DNA of 64,000 bases from Actinomycetospora callitridis (lineage in GTDB: Bacteria; Actinomycetota; Actinomycetes; Mycobacteriales; Pseudonocardiaceae): NCBI RefSeq assembly GCF_028737265.1, contig NZ_JAQZAK010000008.1:62001-126000 (forward strand), written 5' to 3'. The position numbers and the translations under genes are program-made. This document shows, in pieces, positions 8,154 through 15,412 of the stretch (its first letter is position 1; each line of letters starts with the position of its first letter). The notes below the pieces were generated by a model. The model had not been told where the DNA came from, searched no databases, and saw nothing but the letters and a program-made list of their open reading frames with translations.

Positions 8154-8175
8154 GGAGCTCGGGCGTGAGGACGCC

Positions 8176-9063
8176 GTGACCGCGCCGGGACCCCCGGGAT
8201 CCCCGGGATCCCGGCCCACGGCGGGACCGGACGCGGCGCCGCACTGCGTGCGGCACCCCGACCGGCCCACCGCGCTGGCCTGCACCCGGTGCGGGCGGCC
8301 GGCGTGCCCGGACTGCCTGCGCGCGGCACCGGTCGGCGCGCACTGCGTCGACTGCGTCGCGGACGCCGCCCGCACGACACGGGCTCCGCGCACCGTCGGA
8401 GGCGGGCGCGCCCGTCCGGGCGCGACGCCGGTCGTGACGATCACCCTCGTCGCCGTCAACGTCGTCGTCTTCGTGCTGACGGCCCTCTCGGCGGGCAGCG
8501 CGTGGGCGAACTACACGTCGCCGTGGGTCGAGGCGACCTGGCTCGTGCCCGCCGACGTCGCCGCCGGGCAGTGGTGGCGGCTGGTGACCGCGGGCTTCCT
8601 GCACATCGGTCCGCTGCACGTCGCGGTCAACATGTTCGCGCTGTGGGTGCTGGGCCGGGACCTCGAGCTCGTCCTCGGCCGGCTGCGGTACGCGCTGCTC
8701 TACGGGGTCTCGCTGCTCGGTGGATCCACGGCGATCATGCTGTTCGGTGACCCCGACCGGCCCGTCGCCGGCGCCTCCGGAGCGGTGTTCGGTCTGATGG
8801 GCGCGCTCGTCGTGGTGCTGCGCCGACTCCAGCTCTCGCCGACGCCCGCGCTGCTGACCATCGGGCTGAACGTCGTGCTGACCTTCACGATCCCGGGGCT
8901 GTCGGTGCTCGGGCACCTCGGCGGGCTCGTCACCGGCCTGCTCGTCGCCGCCGCACTGGTGCACGGACCGGCGCGGTCACATCCGCGGGCCGGTCTCTGG
9001 GCCGTCGGGGGGATCGCCGCGGTGCTCGTCGTCCTCGACGTCCTGCGGGTGCTCACCCTCTAG
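8176..9063 (+). CDS. Rhomboid-family intramembrane serine protease with N-terminal zinc-binding domain
   Basis: 295 residues. The N-terminal 60 residues contain Cys/His pairs (CVRHPDRPTALACTRCGRP, then CPDC and HCVDC), a B-box-like zinc-binding module. Six or seven membrane segments follow. The catalytic serine is S201 in GASGAVFG and the catalytic histidine H247 in GHLGGLVTG, with the HIGPLHVAVNMFALW loop also conserved. It should cleave transmembrane substrates within the bilayer. The start is the GTG at 8176. Its last 87 bp overlap the convergent PH-domain gene. Confidence 0.9.
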   Translation: MTAPGPPGSPGSRPTAGPDAAPHCVRHPDRPTALACTRCGRPACPDCLRAAPVGAHCVDCVADAARTTRAPRTVGGGRARPGATPVVTITLVAVNVVVFVLTALSAGSAWANYTSPWVEATWLVPADVAAGQWWRLVTAGFLHIGPLHVAVNMFALWVLGRDLELVLGRLRYALLYGVSLLGGSTAIMLFGDPDRPVAGASGAVFGLMGALVVVLRRLQLSPTPALLTIGLNVVLTFTIPGLSVLGHLGGLVTGLLVAAALVHGPARSHPRAGLWAVGGIAAVLVVLDVLRVLTL

Positions 9064-9525
9064 ATCGGGCCGGCCCGCCGCCCGGCGTCCCGCGCGGGCG
9101 CGATGGCGCTGCAGCGACTCGGCGACGTCCACCGGGTCGGTGCCGAGCTCGAGCCGGCCGAGCACGAGCAGCCGGTCGGTGGGCTCGGCGTCCGCGGCGC
9201 CGTCACGCGCCTCCACCTCGAGGTAGGCCGCCGGCAGGCCCATCCGCCGCATCCGCACGACGCGCACCGCGTCGATGTGCTCCCACGGCCACCGGCGCGT
9301 CCCCGTGATCCCGCGCAGGGCAAGGCCCGCGTCGTCGACCTGCAGCCGGGGCCGGGCGAGCGCCCCGACGGCCGTGACGGCCAGGACCGCGAGGGCGGCG
9401 AGCCCGACGAGCAGGCGACCCGGGGGATCCGTCGCCGCGACGGCCCAGGCCCCGAGCCCGAGCGCGGCCACGGCACCCATGACGACCGCGGTCCACGGGG
9501 CCGCCCACTGCGCGGGCTCGCTCAC
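8977..9525 (-). CDS. Bacterial PH-domain membrane protein
   Basis: A 182-residue protein with two membrane segments near the N-terminus (about 15-55). They are followed by a compact domain with LALRGITGTRRWPWEHIDAVRVV, typical of the actinobacterial bPH family (PF10756) and of the gene found between ppiA and crgA in Mycobacterium. The role is unknown. The GTG at 9525 is taken because the longer frame starts inside a DnaA-box-like sequence. The C-terminal 29 residues are hydrophilic, unrelated to the domain, and encoded opposite the rhomboid 3' end. Confidence 0.7.
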   Translation of the reverse strand: MSEPAQWAAPWTAVVMGAVAALGLGAWAVAATDPPGRLLVGLAALAVLAVTAVGALARPRLQVDDAGLALRGITGTRRWPWEHIDAVRVVRMRRMGLPAAYLEVEARDGAADAEPTDRLLVLGRLELGTDPVDVAESLQRHRARAGRRAAGRPDLEGEHPQDVEDDEHRGDPPDGPETGPRM

Positions 9526-9531
9526 GACGAC

Positions 9532-9553
9532 TTGTCCACAGGGTGTGTCCACA
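9532..9553. promoter_or_regulatory. Two DnaA-box-like sequences
   Basis: TTGTCCACA (9532-9540) equals the actinobacterial DnaA-box consensus, and GTGTCCACA (9545-9553) differs at one base. They are in the same orientation, four bases apart, between the start of the PH-domain gene and the crgA stop. Given the origin-proximal gene order, DnaA binding here is plausible. Confidence 0.5.
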
Positions 9554-9580
9554 GCGGTGGACGAATCACAGCGGTGTGGT

Positions 9581-9835
9581 TCAGCGCCACTTCATGGTCA
9601 TCAGCAGCGAGACCACGATGAGCCCGAAGCCGATGAGGAAGTTCCAGGGCCCGAGGTCCTGCATGAAGGGGATCGACTCGGAGGCGAGGTAGTTGACCAC
9701 CAGCCACGCCAGCCCGAGCAGGCCGACGCCGAGCATGACCACGACGTACGCCGGGTGCGACGGACCTGCGGGGGCGGGCCCGGCCTTCGGCGGCGGGGTG
9801 TAGGCCGGCTTGCGGCGGACCTTGGACTTGGGCAC
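9581..9835 (-). CDS. crgA: Cell division protein CrgA
   Basis: An 84-residue membrane protein beginning MPKSKVRRKPAY (GTG start) with two hydrophobic segments and the conserved C-terminal LGPWNFLIGFGLI...MKWR. CrgA is a small septal protein that interacts with FtsZ, FtsQ and penicillin-binding proteins in actinobacteria. It sits divergent from trpG, with a -10-like TAGACT (minus strand, 9868-9873) that would give a 25-base leader containing CGGAG. Confidence 0.95.
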   Translation of the reverse strand: MPKSKVRRKPAYTPPPKAGPAPAGPSHPAYVVVMLGVGLLGLAWLVVNYLASESIPFMQDLGPWNFLIGFGLIVVSLLMTMKWR

Positions 9836-9867
9836 GTCGGCTCCGATCGGGCGGGATTGCTCACGCC

Positions 9868-9873
9868 AGTCTA
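9868..9873 (-). promoter_or_regulatory. -10 box of crgA
   Basis: Read on the minus strand this is TAGACT. It lies 32 bases before the GTG, which fits a short leader with a ribosome site (CGGAG). No good -35 is visible. Confidence 0.4.
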
Positions 9874-9901
9874 GTGCACCCGGACCTGCCCCCCGGGGCC
9901 G

Positions 9902-9907
9902 TACGCT
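9902..9907 (+). promoter_or_regulatory. -10 box for a leaderless trpG mRNA
   Basis: TACGCT (TANNNT) ends six bases before the trpG ATG at 9914. The bases between, CGGGGT, do not form a useful Shine-Dalgarno at that spacing, so transcription probably starts at the ATG. Confidence 0.5.
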
Positions 9908-9913
9908 CGGGGT

Positions 9914-10564
9914 ATGCGCGTCCTGGTCGTCGACAACTACGACAGCTTCGTCTACAACCTCGTCCAGTACCTCGCGCAGCTCGGCGCCGACCCGGTGGTG
10001 CTGCGCAACGACGCCGACGGCGTGGTCGACCTCGTCGACGAGGTGGACGGCGTGCTGGTCAGCCCCGGTCCCGGCACCCCCGACGACGCGGGCGCGAGCA
10101 ACGACGTCATCCGGCGCTGCGCCGCCGTCGCCCGCCCCGTGCTGGGGGTCTGCCTGGGCCACCAGGCGCTGGGTGCGGTGCACGGCGCCGTCGTCGAGCG
10201 CGCCCCGGAGCTGCGGCACGGCAAGACGTCGCTGGTGCACCACGAGGGCGCCGGCGTGCTCGCGGGCCTGCGCACCCCCTTCACCGCCACGCGCTACCAC
10301 TCGCTCACGGTGCGGCCCGACACGCTGCCCGCCGAGCTGGAGCCGACGGGCTGGACCGAGGACGGGGTGCTCATGGCCATGCGCCACCGCGAGCTCCCGC
10401 TCGAGGGCGTGCAGTTCCACCCCGAGTCGGTGCTCACCGAGGACGGCCACCGGCTGCTCGCCACGTGGATGGACGCCTGCGGCCACCCCGTCGACGACGG
10501 GATCGTGCACGACCTCACCGAGGGCCTGCGCGCGCTGGCCCTCGCCGCCGCGCCCCCGGCCTGA
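9914..10564 (+). CDS. trpG: Anthranilate/4-amino-4-deoxychorismate synthase glutamine amidotransferase subunit
   Basis: A 216-residue class-I glutamine amidotransferase of normal length. The catalytic triad is C80 in GVCLGHQ with H169 and E171 in VQFHPES. The oxyanion loop is SPGPGTPDDAG. It hydrolyses glutamine to supply ammonia to a TrpE or PabB partner, which is not in this window. In this genomic position the same protein often serves both tryptophan and folate synthesis. It converges on pknB, whose stop is eight bases away. Confidence 0.93.
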   Translation: MRVLVVDNYDSFVYNLVQYLAQLGADPVVLRNDADGVVDLVDEVDGVLVSPGPGTPDDAGASNDVIRRCAAVARPVLGVCLGHQALGAVHGAVVERAPELRHGKTSLVHHEGAGVLAGLRTPFTATRYHSLTVRPDTLPAELEPTGWTEDGVLMAMRHRELPLEGVQFHPESVLTEDGHRLLATWMDACGHPVDDGIVHDLTEGLRALALAAAPPA

Positions 10565-10584
10565 CCCGGGAGTCAGTTCCCGGG
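10565..10584. terminator. Hairpin between trpG and pknB
   Basis: CCCGGGA (10565-10571) and TCCCGGG (10578-10584) form a perfect 7-bp stem around a six-base loop that includes the pknB stop codon. It is the only space available to terminate both convergent transcripts. Confidence 0.5.
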
Positions 10585-12516
10585 GAACAGGCCGCCGAAC
10601 CCGCCGTCGCTGCCCCCGGAACCGACGACCACCTGGATCGTGGCGCCGGCCTCGGCCTCGCTGCCCGCGGTGGGGTTCTGGCTCAGGATCTTGCCGACCT
10701 GGGACTGGTCGGACACCTGTTGCGAGGTCTGCGAGATCGAGCCGTTGAAGCCCGCCTGCGACAGGGTCTGCGCGGCCTCCGACGGCGTCTGCCCGACGAT
10801 CGACGGCACGGACACCGTGTTCCCGCGCGAGACCTCGAGCGTGACGCTCGAGTTGCGCGACACGGTGGCGCCGGCGCCCGGCGAGGTGTCGGTGACCGTG
10901 CCCGCCGGCCGGCTGTCGTCGACCTCGGAGACGGTGACCCGCAGCCCGACGCCCTCGAGGGTCGTCGTCGCCGTCTGCCGGTCCTGGCCGACGACGTCGG
11001 GAACACGCAACGTCTCGCGCTGCCGGCCGATGGTCAGCAGCACCGGGGTGCCCGGGGTCAGGAACTGTCCGGCCGCCGGTTCCTGGGAGAGCACGCGGCC
11101 GACCTGGTTCTCGTCGTCGACCTCGCGCTGCTGCGGCACCGGGGCGAGGCTCAGACCGAGCCGTTGGACGGTGGCCTGGGCCTCGTTGGCGGTCTGTCCC
11201 TGCAGGTCGGGGACCTGGACCGGATCGGGCCCGCGTCCGACGCGGAGCTCGACGACGCTGCCCGGCGCGACCTCGATGCCCTCGGTGGGGTTGGTGGTGA
11301 CCACCTGGCCGACCTGGTTCGGCGGCGACGCCACCGGGACGACGGTCGGGCGCAGCCCCGCGGTGGACAGCGACTGCAGCGCCGCGGCCTGGGGCTGGCC
11401 GACGACGGTCGGCACCGCGATCGTGTTGGCCGACGGGGAGAACAGGAAGTACGCGCCCGCCAGCGCGGCGAGCAGCACGAGCACGGCGGTGAACGCGATC
11501 GCCCGCCGGCGGCCGCGCTTGCGCCGGGCCTCCGACTGCTCGGCCTGCCACTGCTCGAACTCGTCGACCTCGTCGTCACGACCGCCGTAGCCGCCGTCGT
11601 ACGGCGCGACCGGGTGGCTCCCGGTCATGTACTCGGTGTGCTCCGCGGCCGTCATCACCATCGGCGCACCGGGGCGCTCGCCGTTGAGGACGCGGTAGAA
11701 GTCCTCGCGCATCTCGTCGGCGCTCTGGTAGCGGTTCGCCGGGTTCTTGGCCAGGGATTTCAGCGTCATCGCGTCGAGCTCCGGCGGCACCCGCGGGTTG
11801 ATCTCCGACGGGGCCGGCGGGTCCTCCCGCACGTGCTGGTACGCGATCGCGACCGGGGAGTCGCCGGTGAACGGAGGCCGACCGGTGAGCAGCTCGAAGA
11901 GCACGCAGCCCGTGGCGTACACGTCGGAACGGGCGTCGACCGACTCCCCGCGGGCCTGCTCGGGGGAGAGGTACTGGGCCGTGCCGATCACGGCGGCGGT
12001 CTGGGTGACGGCGGGCTGGGCGTCGGAGAGGGCGCGCGCGATGCCGAAGTCCATCACCTTGACCGCGCCTGCGGGCGTGATCATGATGTTGGCCGGCTTC
12101 ACGTCGCGGTGGATGATCCCGTGCCGGTGGGAGAAGTCCAGGGCCGCGCAGACGTCGGCGAGGACCTCGCAGACACGGGAGGGCTCCATGGGGCCCTCGG
12201 CCTTGACGATGTCGCGCAGCGTCCGCCCCGCCACGTACTCCATGACGATGTAGGGCAGCGGGACGTCGTCGGAGGGTGCCTCGCCGGTGTCGTAGACCGC
12301 CACGATCGCCGGGTGGTTCAGCGCCGCCGCGTTCTGGGCCTCGCGGCGGAAGCGGATCTGGAACTGGGGGTCGCGCGCCAGGTCGGCGCGCAGGACCTTG
12401 ATGGCCACGTCCCGGCCGAGACGGACGTCGCGCCCGCCGTGCACCTCGGACATCCCGCCGTAGCCGAGCGCCGGGCCGAGCTCGTAGCGCTCGGACAGCA
12501 GCCGCGGGGTGGTCAT
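10573..12516 (-). CDS. pknB: Serine/threonine-protein kinase PknB with four PASTA domains
   Basis: 647 residues. The cytoplasmic kinase domain (about 10-275) has GYGGMSEVH, the HRDVKPAN catalytic loop, DFGIA and the activation-loop TQTAAVIGTAQYLSPEQ, whose threonines are the autophosphorylation sites of the family. A basic juxtamembrane stretch leads to one membrane helix (about 325-345). Four extracellular PASTA repeats follow (each beginning VP.VVGQ-like), which sense peptidoglycan fragments, and a Gly-rich end. It controls growth and wall synthesis. It is the last gene of the operon, two bases after pknA. Confidence 0.97.
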   Translation of the reverse strand: MTTPRLLSERYELGPALGYGGMSEVHGGRDVRLGRDVAIKVLRADLARDPQFQIRFRREAQNAAALNHPAIVAVYDTGEAPSDDVPLPYIVMEYVAGRTLRDIVKAEGPMEPSRVCEVLADVCAALDFSHRHGIIHRDVKPANIMITPAGAVKVMDFGIARALSDAQPAVTQTAAVIGTAQYLSPEQARGESVDARSDVYATGCVLFELLTGRPPFTGDSPVAIAYQHVREDPPAPSEINPRVPPELDAMTLKSLAKNPANRYQSADEMREDFYRVLNGERPGAPMVMTAAEHTEYMTGSHPVAPYDGGYGGRDDEVDEFEQWQAEQSEARRKRGRRRAIAFTAVLVLLAALAGAYFLFSPSANTIAVPTVVGQPQAAALQSLSTAGLRPTVVPVASPPNQVGQVVTTNPTEGIEVAPGSVVELRVGRGPDPVQVPDLQGQTANEAQATVQRLGLSLAPVPQQREVDDENQVGRVLSQEPAAGQFLTPGTPVLLTIGRQRETLRVPDVVGQDRQTATTTLEGVGLRVTVSEVDDSRPAGTVTDTSPGAGATVSRNSSVTLEVSRGNTVSVPSIVGQTPSEAAQTLSQAGFNGSISQTSQQVSDQSQVGKILSQNPTAGSEAEAGATIQVVVGSGGSDGGFGGLFPGN

Positions 12517-12518
12517 CC

Positions 12519-13931
12519 TCAGAACTCCTGACAGGTGACGGACACGGTCTCACCGCGCGGTACGTCACCCGTCGGCGACAGGTAGAGCACCCGGCACCGG
12601 GACGGGTCGTTCGGCTCGCCGCCGAGCACGGTGCCGATCTCCGCCTCCAGCCCGACGTCCTGCAGGGCGGCCGCCGCCACCGACGCCGGTCGCCCGACGT
12701 AGTCGACGGGGTTGACCGAGACGCCGTTCGCGGCGGACGAGCTCGTCGTGGTCCGCGACGTCCGGGTCGTCGTCGTGGGTCGCGGCGTGGTCGTCGAGGA
12801 CGCCGCCGTGGTCTCGGTGGGCGGGGGCGGGGGCGAGGTCTCCGCCGAATTGATCACCCAGAACACCCCGGCCACCAGCAGCAGGGCCACGACCGCGAGC
12901 GCGGCCACCGCGCCCCACGGTCCGCGGCGACGGGGCTCCTCGGGCCGGGACGCCCATCGGTCGGGACGGTCCTGCCCACGGGGCGGCGAGGGCTCGCGCG
13001 ACAGCGCGGGCGCCACCCGGGTCTGCGGGTTGACCCGCTCGGTCGGCGCGGAGCCGGCACCGGGAAGGGGCAGCGGCTCGCCCCGCCGGACGGCGGCGAC
13101 GGCCTGGGCGAACTCGCCGCCCGTGGCGTAGCGCTGGCGCGGGTCCTTGGCCAGGGTCGCCTCGATCAGCTGGCGGACCACGGGCGGGACGTCGTTCGGC
13201 AGCGGCGGCAGCGGGTCGCGGATGTGCATCATCGCGACCGTCACCGCGTTCTCCGAGAGGTACGGGCGGCGCCCCGCGAGGCACTCGTAGCCGACCACGC
13301 CGAGCGAGTAGACGTCCGAGGCCGGGCCCGCGTCGCCGCCGCCGGCCTGCTCGGGGGCGATGTAGTGCGCGGTGCCCATGACCATGCCCGACCGGGTCAC
13401 CGGGGCCGCGTCGACGGCCTTGGCGATCCCGAAGTCGGTGATCTTCACCTGGCCCGCGGGCGTCACGAGGATGTTGCCCGGCTTGACGTCGCGGTGGACG
13501 AGCCCGCGCTCGTGCGCGGCCTCGAGCGCCCACCCGCTCTGCTCGAGGATGTCGAGCGTGTAGTCGACGCCGAGACGCCCGTGGACGGCGAGGATCTGGG
13601 CCAGCGGCTCGCCGCGGACCAGCTCCATGACCAGGTAGGCCGTCGGCACCTGCACGGTGCCGTTGGCCGTCGACCACTCGGTGGTGGTCTCGCCGTAGTC
13701 GTGCACCGCGGTGATGCCCGAGTTGTTCAGCGAGCCGGCCGTGCGCGCCTCGGTGCGGAAGCGGTGCAGGAACTCGGGGTCCCCGGTGAGCTCGGCTTTG
13801 AGAATCTTGACGGCGACGGTGCGGCCCAGCCGGGAGTCCTCGGCCTCCCACACCTCGCCCATCCCGCCGACGGCGATGCGTCGCCCGAGCCGGTAGCGGT
13901 CGCCGATCAGCGATCCCGTCGTCGGCGCCAT
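12519..13931 (-). CDS. pknA: Serine/threonine-protein kinase PknA with C-terminal PASTA-like domain
   Basis: 470 residues. The kinase domain (about 12-270) has AVGGMGEVW, HRDVKPGN, DFGIAKA and the activation loop MVMGTAHYIAPEQ. One membrane helix follows near 333-356, then a Thr-rich linker, and then about 70 residues (NPVDYVGRPASVAAAALQDV...) with the layout of a single PASTA repeat. Its C446 and C467 could form a disulfide. Mycobacterial PknA lacks such a domain. PknA phosphorylates cell-shape and division proteins. Its ATG overlaps the pbpA stop by one base (TGATG). Confidence 0.93.
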   Translation of the reverse strand: MAPTTGSLIGDRYRLGRRIAVGGMGEVWEAEDSRLGRTVAVKILKAELTGDPEFLHRFRTEARTAGSLNNSGITAVHDYGETTTEWSTANGTVQVPTAYLVMELVRGEPLAQILAVHGRLGVDYTLDILEQSGWALEAAHERGLVHRDVKPGNILVTPAGQVKITDFGIAKAVDAAPVTRSGMVMGTAHYIAPEQAGGGDAGPASDVYSLGVVGYECLAGRRPYLSENAVTVAMMHIRDPLPPLPNDVPPVVRQLIEATLAKDPRQRYATGGEFAQAVAAVRRGEPLPLPGAGSAPTERVNPQTRVAPALSREPSPPRGQDRPDRWASRPEEPRRRGPWGAVAALAVVALLLVAGVFWVINSAETSPPPPPTETTAASSTTTPRPTTTTRTSRTTTSSSAANGVSVNPVDYVGRPASVAAAALQDVGLEAEIGTVLGGEPNDPSRCRVLYLSPTGDVPRGETVSVTCQEF

Positions 13932-15412
13932 CAGCCGTCACCCCCCAGGGCGGCGGCGATGACCGCACGGCCGATCGGGGCGGCCACCGAGCCGCCGGTG
14001 GCCTCCTCGCCGCGGTTGCCGCCGCGCTCGACGATCACCGACACCGCGATCTGCGGGTTCGGCACCGGGCCGAAGGCGTCGTACCAGGTGTGCGGGGGGT
14101 TGGTCTTCGGGTCGGCGCCCCACTCGGCGGTGCCGGTCTTGGAGGCGATCTGGACGCCGGGGATCTTGCCCTCACCGGAGCCGTTGTTCTCCGACCCGAT
14201 CATGAGCTGGGTCAGGGTGTCCGCGGTGGACTGCGAGAACGCCCGGGCGAGCCGATCGGGCTCGGTGGTGTCGACCGTCGAGAGGTCCTGGCCCTGGATC
14301 TGGGACACGGTGTTCGGCGTCATCGGGACGCCCCCGTTGGCCACCGTCGCCGCGATCTGCGCGTTCTGCAGCGGCGTGAGGCGGACGTCGCGCTGGCCGA
14401 TGCCGGACTGGGCCACCGACGCGCCGTCGTCGAGGTCGCCGACCTGCGAGGCCTGCACCGGCATCGGGACCGTGAGCGCCGGGTTGTTGAAGCCCAGCGA
14501 GGTGGCCATGCCCCGCAGCCGGTCGGCGCCGACCTGCACGGCGAGCTGCGCGAACGGCCCGTTGCAGGACTTCGCGAAGGCGGTGGCGAACGGGACGGTC
14601 GCGCCGGGCCCGCACGGCTTGCCGTCGTAGTTCTCGAGCTGCGTCGTCGAGTCGGGCAGCGTGATGCGCGGAGCCGCGGTCACCGGGGTCTGCGGGGTGA
14701 TCGCACCGGCCTCGAGCGCGGCCGCCGTGTTGACGATCTTGAAGGTCGAGCCGGGCGGGTAGGTCTCGTTGATCGCGCGGTTGGTCAGCGTCGGCGGCTC
14801 GGCCTCGGTGAGCTCCTCCCACGCCTCCTGCTGGGTCTCACCGTTGTGGCTCGCCAGCGGGTTCGGGTCGTACGACGGCGTCGAGACCATCGCGAGGATC
14901 TCGCCGGTCTGCGGCCGGATCGCGACGACCGAGCCCTGGTAGTTCCGCGAGGTCATGGCCTCGTAGGCCGCCCGCTGGATCCGCGGGTCGATGCTCAGCA
15001 CGACGTTGCCGCCCGCCGGGTCGCGGCCGGTGACGGCGTCGGAGATGCGGCGCACGAACAGGCGGTCGTCGGTGCCGTTGAGCACCGGGTCCATCGCGCG
15101 CTCCATGCCGCCCGCGCCGTAGATCTGCGAGTAGTACCCGGTGACGGGCGCGTAGAGCGGGCCGTCGGTGTACTGGCGCAGGAAGCGCAGGCGGTCGCCC
15201 GGGTCGGGACTCTCGACGCTCTGGGCGAGCACCTCGCCGCCGGCCGAGATCTGGCCGCGCTGGCGGGCGTACTCGTCGAGCAGGACGCGGGCGTTCCGGG
15301 GGTCGGCGCGGTACTCGTCGGCCTTGACGACCTGGATCCAGGTGGCCTGGCCCAGCAGCAGCAGGACCAGCACCATGACCGCGAGGGAGACCCGTCGCAG
15401 CGGGGTGTTCAC
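13931..15412 (-). CDS. pbpA: Penicillin-binding protein A, class B transpeptidase
   Basis: 493 residues, close to the 491 of the mycobacterial protein. A single N-terminal membrane anchor (LRRVSLAVMVLVLLLLGQAT) leads to a dimerisation region and the transpeptidase domain with S222-TFK (SxxK), KSCNGP (SxN) and SKTGTAEW (KTG). It cross-links peptidoglycan together with the RodA glycosyltransferase encoded just upstream. GTG at 15412 overlaps the rodA stop (GTGA), so expression is coupled. Beta-lactams would acylate S222. Confidence 0.95.
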   Translation of the reverse strand: MNTPLRRVSLAVMVLVLLLLGQATWIQVVKADEYRADPRNARVLLDEYARQRGQISAGGEVLAQSVESPDPGDRLRFLRQYTDGPLYAPVTGYYSQIYGAGGMERAMDPVLNGTDDRLFVRRISDAVTGRDPAGGNVVLSIDPRIQRAAYEAMTSRNYQGSVVAIRPQTGEILAMVSTPSYDPNPLASHNGETQQEAWEELTEAEPPTLTNRAINETYPPGSTFKIVNTAAALEAGAITPQTPVTAAPRITLPDSTTQLENYDGKPCGPGATVPFATAFAKSCNGPFAQLAVQVGADRLRGMATSLGFNNPALTVPMPVQASQVGDLDDGASVAQSGIGQRDVRLTPLQNAQIAATVANGGVPMTPNTVSQIQGQDLSTVDTTEPDRLARAFSQSTADTLTQLMIGSENNGSGEGKIPGVQIASKTGTAEWGADPKTNPPHTWYDAFGPVPNPQIAVSVIVERGGNRGEEATGGSVAAPIGRAVIAAALGGDG

